NCBI GenBank assembly: GCA_963847595.1
Contig: CAWKAJ010000002.1
Span: 558,001 to 622,000, forward strand
Direction of reading: 5' to 3'
Source of the DNA: JACWAE01 sp963847595
Lineage (GTDB): Bacteria; Chloroflexota; Dehalococcoidia; SZUA-161
DNA length: 64,000 nucleotides
Shown here: positions 49,523-57,816 of the stretch, piece by piece
Layout of the letters: each line of letters starts with the position of its first letter
Position numbering within the stretch: the stretch's first letter is position 1
Position numbers and translations under genes: made by a program
The notes under the pieces: model-generated
Seen by the model: only the letters and a program-made list of their open reading frames with translations
What the model was told of the DNA's origin: nothing
The model's database searches: none

Positions 49523-50257
49523 ATGAACTGGCTGGATGGGGTTATCATCGTTTTCCTCGGCATATGCGCGTTCATCGGTTCCCGAATGGGGCTGATAAAA
49601 ACCTTCTTCCCTCTGGCCATAATCATTCTAGCTATCTTTGTGGCAGGACATTACTACCCCTCCGCTGCAAATTATTCAAACTCCTGGATGAGCAGTCCGA
49701 ATCAGGCCAAAATAGTCGCCTTTATCATTATTTTCATTCTGGTAATAGTGGCAGCTATGCTATTCCTCTTCCTGCTGCGCAAATTGTTGGACCTGCTGCT
49801 CAAGGGCAAAGCCGAGATGACAAATAGTGTTATTCCCTTTATGGGAATCCTGATTGGTTTAGCCCTGGCTGGATACTTCAACGGATCCGTTGCAGGTTGG
49901 CTTTCCACCTGGCTACACAGCCACAGTCAGGCCGCAATAGCTGCCTTCATCATCATATTCATCCTGGGTGCAGCCGTCACGACCAGACTGCTGCTTTCAT
50001 TGGCATCCTTGATAGAAAAGCCTCCCTATGCCTCGTTGGTGAACCAATTCAATGGCGTGGGCGGGACAATCCTGGGTTTGGCAATCGGCGGGGTGCTCTC
50101 CGGTGCCCTTCTCACCATAGTCGCCAACTTCTATTACGCAAGCGCAGAAACAACTGTGCGGAACTCCAGCCTTGCTGCATTTCTCCTGAATAACTTTCCC
50201 TTCGTGCTCCACATCCTCCCCAAAGAATTTGATATGGTGCGCCAGCTTTTTAGCTGA
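49523..50257 (+). CDS. CvpA-family membrane protein, double-length copy
   Basis: The 244-residue protein has about six hydrophobic spans and begins NWLDGVIIVFLGICAFIGSRMGLIK, the CvpA pattern (short acidic turn then GxxxGxxK). Its two halves look alike: WMSSPNQAKIVAFIIIFIL and LHSHSQAAIAAFIIIFIL, so it seems to be an internal duplication. CvpA proteins affect colicin V export and envelope stability, with an unclear biochemical role. Ribosome binding is moderate (AAGG). Confidence 0.8.
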   Translation: MNWLDGVIIVFLGICAFIGSRMGLIKTFFPLAIIILAIFVAGHYYPSAANYSNSWMSSPNQAKIVAFIIIFILVIVAAMLFLFLLRKLLDLLLKGKAEMTNSVIPFMGILIGLALAGYFNGSVAGWLSTWLHSHSQAAIAAFIIIFILGAAVTTRLLLSLASLIEKPPYASLVNQFNGVGGTILGLAIGGVLSGALLTIVANFYYASAETTVRNSSLAAFLLNNFPFVLHILPKEFDMVRQLFS

Positions 50258-50341
50258 GGCAGGCCGTATCGACACAATTTGCATAAAACCTTCGATATGT
50301 TAAAATGAGAGCCAAAGTTCAGTTAGGGGCAGGGGGCAAGC

Positions 50342-50839
50342 ATGAATTGGCTTGACATAGTCATCATAATCTTCTTAGCCATCACCACTATCACGGGACT
50401 AAGCAAAGGATTGATAAAGACCATCATACCCCTGGTGGGAGTTATCCTGGCTGTAGTCCTGGCAGGACGCTTCTACGGGTCAGTAGCAGATTGGCTATCT
50501 CACTGGCTCCATAGCTCCAGCCAGGCAAATATCGTGGGCTTCGCTATCATCTTCGTCGCCGTCGTCATAGTATCCCTGATAATAGCTTCGCTGCTCAGTA
50601 AATTCCTCAGCTTGCTGCTTCTGGGCTGGATAGATAAACTTGGAGGAGCGGCGTTAGGTTTTGTGATAGGCGGCTTTGTAATTGGCGCCATTCTCACCAT
50701 AATCACCAAGTATAACTTTCCTGGGATGGAAGGAACTATCCAGAACTCCAGCCTTGCCTCCTTCTTTGTGGCTCACTTCAACATGGTACTGCCTCTGCTT
50801 CCCAAAGACTTCGACTCTGTGCGCCATTTTTTCGACTGA
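50342..50839 (+). CDS. CvpA-family membrane protein, single-length copy
   Basis: The 165-residue paralogue begins NWLDIVIIIFLAITTITGLSKGLIK and repeats the SSQANIVGFAIIFVAVVIVS segment of its upstream neighbour. It ends PLLPKDFDSVRHFFD, as the first copy ends ILPKEFDMVRQLFS. Four spans are visible. The two genes are tandem paralogues and probably co-transcribed. Confidence 0.82.
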   Translation: MNWLDIVIIIFLAITTITGLSKGLIKTIIPLVGVILAVVLAGRFYGSVADWLSHWLHSSSQANIVGFAIIFVAVVIVSLIIASLLSKFLSLLLLGWIDKLGGAALGFVIGGFVIGAILTIITKYNFPGMEGTIQNSSLASFFVAHFNMVLPLLPKDFDSVRHFFD

Positions 50840-50952
50840 GGTGATTGCCGTCTCCCCCGCCGAGGGTTACAATGGGAGAACGGAGTAGCCACGGCTTCTG
50901 TGTACTTCAACTCATTATCCTTTCTTTAGGAATCTGCGAATGAGGGCAAGCA

Positions 50953-51666
50953 GTGGAAGCACAACACTTGCATAGCTGGCAGATGACTCCTGACCAAGCC
51001 AAGAGGGTGCAGCGAGAGCTGGCGGTGATGGTCTCCAAAAGGAACGAGGTCGAGGCTGTTAGCCTGGTGGCCGGCGTGGACATTTCAGCACCCGATGCCG
51101 CAGGACTGGCCCGGGCGGCAGTTATCGTCCTCAGCTACCCTGAGCTCATGCTCGTGGAGAAAAAAGTGATAACGAAAGAAGTCACGTTTCCTTACGTGCC
51201 CGGCCTTCTCTCATTCAGAGAATCGCCGCTGATTATAGCTGTCTGCGAAGAGCTGAAAGTCACTCCTGACCTCATTCTTGTGGACGGCCAGGGGATAGCT
51301 CACCCCAGGAGACTGGGTCTGGCCTCGCATCTGGGATTGCTCTGGGACAGACCGACAATAGGCTGCGCAAAATCGCGGCTCTGCGGCGAGCATAACATGG
51401 TGCCACCGGAGCCGGGCTCTTATGCTGAGCTAACTGATAATCATGAAGTGATAGGAGCAGCACTACGAACCAAGGCAGGTGTAGCTCCATTATATATATC
51501 GATTGGACACAAAGTAGACCTGGAAACGGCCATATCCTGGGTGCTTCGATGCTGCAGGGGTCAACGGCTGCCGGAGCCGACAAGACAGGCGCATCTTGCC
51601 GCCAGCGGAGGTCGTGAAGTTGCAAAGCCGACGGAGGCGCAAGCTCAGATGAGGCTCGGCATATAG
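50953..51666 (+). CDS. nfi: endonuclease V
   Basis: Nfi nicks DNA one base past deaminated bases such as hypoxanthine. The 237 residues carry the catalytic acids in VAGVDISAPD, FPYVPGLLSFRESP (Glu) and ILVDGQGIAHPRRLGLASHLG (Asp); the PYVPG wedge is the base-reading strand. The start is GTG. The last 20 residues (QAHLAASGGREV...) extend beyond the usual end. It precedes prfB closely. Confidence 0.93.
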   Translation: MEAQHLHSWQMTPDQAKRVQRELAVMVSKRNEVEAVSLVAGVDISAPDAAGLARAAVIVLSYPELMLVEKKVITKEVTFPYVPGLLSFRESPLIIAVCEELKVTPDLILVDGQGIAHPRRLGLASHLGLLWDRPTIGCAKSRLCGEHNMVPPEPGSYAELTDNHEVIGAALRTKAGVAPLYISIGHKVDLETAISWVLRCCRGQRLPEPTRQAHLAASGGREVAKPTEAQAQMRLGI

Positions 51667-51693
51667 ACAAACAATAGCGGAAGAAGGGGTAAA

Positions 51694-52792
51694 ATGGAAG
51701 AACAGAAGTTAAAACTAGGGGAATTGAAAGGCCGCATCTCTAACATACTGGTGCGTCTTTGACGTAGCCGGTAAAGAAAAACAGATCGCCCTACTCGAGC
51801 AGGAAACCGCCAAAGCCGATTTCTGGCAAGACCAGAAGAAGGCCCAGGAGACAATGCGCCACATCTCACAATTGAAAGATCTTGCAGCTACCTGGCGCAA
51901 TCTGGAAAAAAGTGTATCGGACCTCGAAACACTGCTGGATTTATCTGTTACCGAGGGTGACAGCTCCCTGGACGAGGAGATCCCCACCGAAATAGAGAAA
52001 ATCGAACGCAGTCTCGAAGAGCTGGAATTCGAACTTCATCTCGGCGGCGAGTATGACCGCAGAGGGGCTATGCTGGCAGTACACGCAGGCGCCGGCGGCA
52101 CTGAATCACAGGATTGGGCGCAGATGCTGCTTAGAATGTATCTGCGATGGGCTGAGAAGCGTCATTACCAGGCCGAGGTCATCGAGCTTTCCCCTGGTGA
52201 AGAGGCAGGGATCAAAAGCGTTCTCATAGAGGTTAAAGGCGACTATGCTTATGGATACCTCAGAGGGGAGCGGGGGGTGCACCGATTGGTTCGTATCTCG
52301 CCTTTCGACGCCTCCCACAGCCGTCACACCTCCTTCGCCCTGGTGGAGGTTATGCCTGTTGTGGAGAGCAACGTGGATGTCAACATAGAGCCGGATGACA
52401 TCAGGGTAGACGTCTTTCGTTCCAGCGGGCCTGGTGGACAGCATATGCAAAAGACAAGCAGCGCTGTTCGACTGACACACCTCCCCACCGGACTGGTAGT
52501 TACTTGCCAAAACGAACGCTCGCAGCTTCGAAACAAGGAAACAGCGATGCGAGTTCTTCGTTCGCGTCTGCTGGAACTCGAGTTAGAGAAGAAATCTCAG
52601 GAGCAGGCGAAACTAAAGGGCGAACATATTACCGCAGAATGGGGCAACCAGATACGCAGTTACGTGCTCCATCCCTACAAGATGGTCAAGGACCACCGCA
52701 CAGGATATGAGACCAGTAACCCTAACGCCGTCCTCGATGGCGACATCGATGAACTGCTCAAAGATTATCTTAGGTCCACGGTGGAAAGTTGA
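51694..52792 (+). CDS. prfB: peptide chain release factor 2, with programmed +1 frameshift
   Basis: RF2 ends translation at UGA and UAA. The first 22 codons (51694-51759) run to CTT TGA C at 51757-51763, the conserved frameshift site; reading resumes in the +1 frame at GAC (51761) and gives a product of 365 residues. A CTGGTG stretch, 3 bases before CTT, is at the place of the usual Shine-Dalgarno-like stimulator, though weaker than AGGGGG. The peptide-release GGQ (SSGPGGQHMQ) and the codon-reading RISPFDASHSRHTS are intact. RF2 levels are thus autoregulated. Confidence 0.95.
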
Positions 52793-52805
52793 TAAATGAG
52801 ACCGG

Positions 52806-53411
52806 TTACTTCCCGCCGGTCTGCCGCCACACATGACAGATGCGTTGCAGGGCGGTGAAGTTGGATAGCACAGCAATTATCCACAGCACCACCGTCATCG
52901 CATCGCTGTGCCAATGACCGATAATAAGGCCAATCGCAAGCAGGATAATTCTCTCGGTACGGGTGAAGAGCCCCACCTCGTCCTTGAGCCCCAGCCCCTC
53001 AGCTCTAGCCCTGGCATAGCTGGTTACCAGCGAACCTGTGAGAGCAGCACCGATTAGTATTATCTCCTGGTAATGCGAACCCTGGCTGGCATAATAGGCC
53101 AACAAGCCCAAGAACAGCGCCGCATCGGAGAAACGATCGAGGGTGGAATCGAGGAAAGCACCGAATTTGGTGCTGCGCCCTGTAGCACGCGCCAGCGCCC
53201 CGTCAAGAAAATCAAATGCTCCGGAGAAGAGCACCAGGAGCCCGCCTAAAAAAAATCGGCCTGTGGATAGCACCCAGGCTACACCTAGTGTCACCGCAAA
53301 GCCAGACACAGTCAGAGCGTTGGGGCTTAACCCGGTTTTGGCCAACAACGCAGCTGGAATTCTGCTAATACGCTGCGCCAGGGTGTGACGAACTTTGGCA
53401 AGCACAGGCAA
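52806..53411 (-). CDS. CDP-alcohol phosphatidyltransferase, probably phosphatidylinositol-phosphate synthase
   Basis: The 201-residue membrane enzyme has the CDP-alcohol motif D-x2-DG-x2-AR-x8-G-x3-D-x3-D as DFLDGALARATGR then FGAFLDSTLDR near residues 65-90, with several spans. Next to a PimA-like transferase and an Ino1 synthase, the likely product is phosphatidylinositol phosphate from CDP-diacylglycerol and inositol phosphate, as in mycobacteria. A plain phosphatidylglycerol-phosphate synthase is the alternative. It overlaps the glycosyltransferase gene by 47 bases. Confidence 0.82.
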   Translation of the reverse strand: MPVLAKVRHTLAQRISRIPAALLAKTGLSPNALTVSGFAVTLGVAWVLSTGRFFLGGLLVLFSGAFDFLDGALARATGRSTKFGAFLDSTLDRFSDAALFLGLLAYYASQGSHYQEIILIGAALTGSLVTSYARARAEGLGLKDEVGLFTRTERIILLAIGLIIGHWHSDAMTVVLWIIAVLSNFTALQRICHVWRQTGGK

Positions 53412-54558
53412 TCTCCTTGTTTACTACCCCGGTGCGGCCTTCCAGCAACTTCTCGTAATATGACATTACCCTCCGAGCAACCACCTCCCAGCTATAGTCC
53501 TTGGCCTTGAGCTTCCCCTTTTCCCCCATCCCATCCCGCATCGCCTTATCCTGAAGCAAGCTGAGGAGAGCACTCGCAAGCGCTTTTTCATCTTGCGGCT
53601 TTACCAACAGACCCTCTACGCCATGGCTAACAATTCCAGCATAACCTGGGATGTCCGAGGCAGCTATTGGTGTACCGGTCGCCATCGCCTCCAGCAAAAC
53701 CATTCCGAAGCTCTCCCAGCCCGTAGCAGGAGAACAGAAGATATCGGCGGTGTTGTAGTAGCCAGGCAAATCCTCGAAAGGAACGTAACCTGCGAAAACA
53801 ACGTCCTTCAGATTGCGTTTAGCGGCAAGCTTTTCATATTTCTGAGATAAACGGCCCGGAGGACTCACTACAATGAGGCGGCATTGGGGGAATTCTTTCT
53901 TCACGCGCTCGTAAGCACCGAGCAAGTATTTGAAACCCTTTCTTTTCTCCAATCTGCCCACAAAGAGGATGTTCAGTTTGTCATCACGGTACTTTTCTAC
54001 AGGAGGCGCCTTATCGGAGAAACGCTCCAGGTCAATGCCATTGGGGATTATCTCATAATCTCCGGGAAAATATCTGTAGATAAAATCCCTGGCTGCCTGG
54101 GAGACAGCTATTTTGCCATCGAGCTTGTTCATCCACCTTTTAAGCAGTGGCTTCCATATAGCATAGCCAAAGCTGTTGCTGCGAGTGGCATGAAAAGTGC
54201 CCACGAGGACTACCCCTTCTGCGTGGTGCAACACAGAAACAGCTAAAGCAGGCATCATTGGCTCGTGGATATGAACAACGTCGAACTTCTCTGCCTCTAG
54301 CATCTTCTTGATACGATTGGAAAACATCAGCATCGGCGAAACCGGAGAACGGACTACGGAGCCGCTGGCGCGGATAGCCACAGGCTTCCCTATGACTATG
54401 GCGCTTTCATTCTCTTGCGTCTTCTTGGGTTTTGAGGAGGGAGCGATTATCTTCACCTCATGTCCCATGCGGGTGAAATGCTCCTCCAGAGAGGCAATAT
54501 GATTATTCACCCCGCCGGGGTAAGCATAATCATAAGGAGAAACCAGAGCTATCTTCAT
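53365..54558 (-). CDS. GT4 glycosyltransferase, PimA-like
   Basis: The 397-residue GT-B enzyme resembles PimA, which adds mannose to phosphatidylinositol. The N-terminal ALVSPYDYAYPGGVNNHIASL has the SPY-x5-GGV signature, and the nucleotide-sugar E-x7-E motif is in GWESFGMVLLEAMATG near residue 290. HEPMMPALAVSVL and ISPNG-like EIIPNGIDLERF are further landmarks. It sits between ino1 and the CDP-alcohol transferase in a three-gene set, so an inositol phospholipid acceptor is likely. Confidence 0.85.
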   Translation of the reverse strand: MKIALVSPYDYAYPGGVNNHIASLEEHFTRMGHEVKIIAPSSKPKKTQENESAIVIGKPVAIRASGSVVRSPVSPMLMFSNRIKKMLEAEKFDVVHIHEPMMPALAVSVLHHAEGVVLVGTFHATRSNSFGYAIWKPLLKRWMNKLDGKIAVSQAARDFIYRYFPGDYEIIPNGIDLERFSDKAPPVEKYRDDKLNILFVGRLEKRKGFKYLLGAYERVKKEFPQCRLIVVSPPGRLSQKYEKLAAKRNLKDVVFAGYVPFEDLPGYYNTADIFCSPATGWESFGMVLLEAMATGTPIAASDIPGYAGIVSHGVEGLLVKPQDEKALASALLSLLQDKAMRDGMGEKGKLKAKDYSWEVVARRVMSYYEKLLEGRTGVVNKEIACACQSSSHPGAAY

Positions 54559-54565
54559 GGCTCAA

Positions 54566-55696
54566 TTATTTCTGTTTTCGCTGCTTTTTCGTTTTGGCAC
54601 CAGATTTTGCCGCTGTGACTTCTTCCTTGCCGCCAGCAATGAAATCCTCAGTCAACTTTAGAGCCTGGCTATCAGTGTACTGAACCGGTGGAGATTTCAT
54701 AAAGTAGGAAGAGGGGCCAACAAGCGACCCGCTAAGGCCTCGGTCCAGGGCTAGTTTGCAGCATCTTATAGCATCGATAACCACCCCGGCCGAGTTAGGG
54801 CTATCCCACACCTCCATCTTAAGCTCCAGATTCAGTGGCACATCTCCAAAAGTGCGCCCCTCCATCCGGATATAGCACCACTTGCGGTCCAGCAGCCAGG
54901 GAACATAGTCACTCGGGCCGACGTGGATATTGTCAGGGTCAAGAGTATAGTCAAGCTGGGAGGTTACGGCATTGGTCTTGGATATCTTCTTGGACTCCAG
55001 TCGCTCCCGTTCCAGCATATTATAGAAATCGGTGTTGCCTCCGAAGTTCAACTGGTATGTCCTCTCCAGCTTAACGCCGCGCTCACGGAAGAGCCTGGTT
55101 AACACACGATGAGTAATAGTTGCGCCCACCTGTGACTTTATGTCATCGCCAATGATGGGCAGTCCCACATCCTCAAACCGCTTCTGCCAGTACTTTTCGC
55201 GCGCAATGAACACCGGGATGCAATTAATCAAGCCGCATTTAGCAGCGAGTACCTGCTCCACATACCACTTAGTGGCCATCTCGCTGCCTACAGGTAGATA
55301 GTTAATAACGACATCGACCTTCCTGTCTTTGAGGATTCCCACGATGTCTGCGGTAGAGCCTGGGGCCTTGGTAATGATCTTGGAAAGGTATTTCCCCAGA
55401 CCATCATGGGTCATGCCCCGTTCTACCACTACACCCGTGGTGGGCACATCACAAAACTTGATGGTATTGTTCGGCGGCGTGAATACCGCCTCCGCCAGGT
55501 CTTTCCCCACCTTATTGCGATCGATATCGAAGGCCGCTACAAAATTGATATCCCGGATATGATACCCCCCAAGATTGACATGCATCAGCCCGGGAACGAA
55601 ATCATCTTCGGCTGCGTTGCGATAGTAATACACTCCCTGCACTAATGAGGAGGCACAGTTCCCCACACCGATTATTGCCACATTAATCTTACCCAA
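54566..55696 (-). CDS. ino1: inositol-3-phosphate synthase
   Basis: This 376-residue enzyme cyclises glucose-6-phosphate to inositol phosphate. It begins KINVAIIGVGNCASSLVQGV (NAD loop) and shows NYLPVGSEMATKWYVEQVL, GDDIKSQVGATITHRVL and LNFGGNTDFYNMLERERL, the mycobacterial-type pattern. The C-terminal tail is Lys-rich (TKKQRKQ). It heads the inositol-lipid trio. Confidence 0.93.
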   Translation of the reverse strand: MGKINVAIIGVGNCASSLVQGVYYYRNAAEDDFVPGLMHVNLGGYHIRDINFVAAFDIDRNKVGKDLAEAVFTPPNNTIKFCDVPTTGVVVERGMTHDGLGKYLSKIITKAPGSTADIVGILKDRKVDVVINYLPVGSEMATKWYVEQVLAAKCGLINCIPVFIAREKYWQKRFEDVGLPIIGDDIKSQVGATITHRVLTRLFRERGVKLERTYQLNFGGNTDFYNMLERERLESKKISKTNAVTSQLDYTLDPDNIHVGPSDYVPWLLDRKWCYIRMEGRTFGDVPLNLELKMEVWDSPNSAGVVIDAIRCCKLALDRGLSGSLVGPSSYFMKSPPVQYTDSQALKLTEDFIAGGKEEVTAAKSGAKTKKQRKQK

Positions 55697-55801
55697 GTAT
55701 TGATACTCCTTTCTTCATGCACTTAAGACCGGGTTCTTCCCAGCACACTCATGATAGACTTGCCCCGGCAGAAATCTTGTGCTATCCTCGATATCACTAA
55801 G

Positions 55802-56464
55802 ATGCTTTGCGATTTTCATACTCATACGTCTATAAGCGACGGCGCTCTCTCGCCGCTAGAACTGGTGCGAAGGGCGCTCGTCAATGGTTACCACGCCATT
55901 GCAATTACTGATCATGTTGGAATCGGCTATCTGGAACGCCTGATAAATGAGATTACTGCTGATTGCACACTCGCTCGAAACCATTGGAACATAATCGCAA
56001 TACCCGGAGTGGAACTCACTCACCTGCCAGCAACAGCAATCGCCGAGACCGCAAAGAAAGCTAAAGAACTGGGTGCAAAGCTGGTGGTAGTGCACGGCCA
56101 AACCGTTGCTGAGCCGGTTGAACCGGGCACTAACTTGGCTGCCGTTAAATCGCCACATGTTGATATTTTGGCTCACCCTGGAATGTTAACACTCGAAGAA
56201 GCGAAACTGGCGGCCGCCAACGGCATCTACCTCGAGATCACAGCAAGAAAGCAACATTCTGTTACCAACAAACACGTTGCCGAGATGGCACGCCGCGCAG
56301 GAGCAAAGCTCATCATCGATTCAGACGCACATGATGAACTCGACCTGCTGACTTACGAACTGGCCCTTAATATTGCTGAAAATGCCTCCCTTACTAAGGC
56401 TGAAATCACCGAGGCGCTGGAAACCAACCCCCAGACTCTGCTCCGCAAGCTGCTTGCAAGGTAA
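55802..56464 (+). CDS. PHP-domain phosphoesterase
   Basis: The polymerase-and-histidinol-phosphatase fold is clear: DFHTHTSISDGALSP near the start, IAITDHVG, VELTHLP, ILAHPGML and IDSDAHDELD, which supply the metal ligands. From the ATG at 55802 it is 220 residues; an in-frame ATG at 55751 would add 17 residues that are not conserved in type. Such proteins act as nucleotide or histidinol phosphatases; there is no his gene nearby to decide. It stands alone, divergent from ino1. Confidence 0.85.
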   Translation: MLCDFHTHTSISDGALSPLELVRRALVNGYHAIAITDHVGIGYLERLINEITADCTLARNHWNIIAIPGVELTHLPATAIAETAKKAKELGAKLVVVHGQTVAEPVEPGTNLAAVKSPHVDILAHPGMLTLEEAKLAAANGIYLEITARKQHSVTNKHVAEMARRAGAKLIIDSDAHDELDLLTYELALNIAENASLTKAEITEALETNPQTLLRKLLAR

Positions 56465-56513
56465 ATGCGCCTTCTTCCTAATTCTGTAGACTATACAACT
56501 TTGAGTGTAAAAG

Positions 56514-57419
56514 TCAAGTTTTGCTGCGTTTCTCGAAAACCTTTTCTGGCTTCCAATAGCCTCGCTCTCCATCGTAACGAAGGATGGCGATAAATCGCCC
56601 CTCTCCGGAATAAGCCCGACACAAACTTGCAGAGACATCCCTTTCCGTTGCCAGGGCCAGGGGACGGCCGTTTATTATAGCCCTCTCGCTATTCTCATCA
56701 ACAGTCATCATCGGTAGATGAAGCACCGCCGTGTCCATAGGATGGACGAGCTCGGACCAGTGCCCTTGCCTGAAAGCATCCTCAAGCTTCGAGATACTTA
56801 CCGCATCGCTGATATGAAAAGGCCCGCTCTTCAAGCGGACCAGGTTTCTCAAATGTGCACCACAACCTAACTTCTGCCCCAGGTCATGGGCTAACGAGCG
56901 GATATAAGTCCCTTTGCTGCACTCCACCTCCAGGGTGAGTAGAGGAAGTTGCCAGTTGATTATCTCCAGCCGGGAAAACTCAACCCTTCTCGCCTTTCTC
57001 GGCAGTTCGACTCCCGCCCTCGCCCAGCGGTATAGGGGGACGCCTTTGTGCTTAACGGCGCTGTACATCGGGGGAATCTGGTCTATAAAGCCGCTGAACG
57101 AGGATACCGCCGTCTCGACCTGTTCTCTGGTCAAAGAAGATACGTCGCAGTGCTGGGTTACTTTCCCGGTAGCATCATAGGTATCGGTAGCTATACCTAG
57201 CTCTATCTCAGCTTTGTAAACCTTTGTGCCCTCGACCAGGAACTCAATCAGCCGTGTCCCTTGACCGAGAAGAACTGGCAACACACCCGTAGCTTCAGGG
57301 TCCAGAGTGCCAGCATGCCCCACCCGCCACTCCCCACTCAACCGCCTCACAAGAGCCACCACCTCAAAGGAGGTCATTCCTCGAGGCTTATCCAGATTCA
57401 GGATTCCATCAATGGTCAA
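56514..57419 (-). CDS. truB: tRNA pseudouridine(55) synthase
   Basis: TruB makes pseudouridine 55 in the tRNA T-loop. The 301 residues show GILNLDKPRGMTSFEVVALVRR, the catalytic Asp in GHAGTLDPEATGVLPVLLG, and CSKGTYIRSLAHDLG. The start overlaps the rbfA stop by 4 bases (ATGA). It is the last gene of the nusA-ylxR-infB-rbfA-truB operon. Confidence 0.95.
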   Translation of the reverse strand: MTIDGILNLDKPRGMTSFEVVALVRRLSGEWRVGHAGTLDPEATGVLPVLLGQGTRLIEFLVEGTKVYKAEIELGIATDTYDATGKVTQHCDVSSLTREQVETAVSSFSGFIDQIPPMYSAVKHKGVPLYRWARAGVELPRKARRVEFSRLEIINWQLPLLTLEVECSKGTYIRSLAHDLGQKLGCGAHLRNLVRLKSGPFHISDAVSISKLEDAFRQGHWSELVHPMDTAVLHLPMMTVDENSERAIINGRPLALATERDVSASLCRAYSGEGRFIAILRYDGERGYWKPEKVFEKRSKT

Positions 57420-57790
57420 CTCTTGTCCGCTTTATCAGTACTATCACCGGGTGCCACCTCCTTGATCAACTGCAGCAGGCGGCTCCCGCGCTCGATAGAC
57501 TCGTCACGGTGAAAACTCAGCTCGGGGGTATAGCGTAGTGACAGGCGCTCACCCAATCCTTTGCGCAGGAACCCCGAGGCGGCAGCAAGCCCTTTTTCAA
57601 CCTGCTGCTTCTCTTCCTCCGTGCCCATGACGCTGACGAAAACCTTGGCATGCCTTAAGTCAGGGGAAGTAACTACCTCGGTCACACTGATGAGACCGCT
57701 TAACCTCGGGTCTCTGACCTCCCGCATGATCAACTCGCTTATCTCTTCACGGATAAGCTCGCTGACACGCTCCCTGCGCCGTGTTCCCAT
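57416..57790 (-). CDS. rbfA: ribosome-binding factor A
   Basis: RbfA helps mature the 16S 5' end during 30S assembly. The 124-residue KH-like protein has RRERVSELIREEISELIMREVRDPR, ISVTEVVTSPDLRHAKVFVSV and RYTPELSFHRDESIERGSRL, all conserved. It overlaps truB by 4 bases and follows infB by 26. Confidence 0.94.
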   Translation of the reverse strand: MGTRRRERVSELIREEISELIMREVRDPRLSGLISVTEVVTSPDLRHAKVFVSVMGTEEEKQQVEKGLAAASGFLRKGLGERLSLRYTPELSFHRDESIERGSRLLQLIKEVAPGDSTDKADKS

Positions 57791-57816
57791 GTCGCCCCGA
57801 TCTAGGGCGCGATAGC

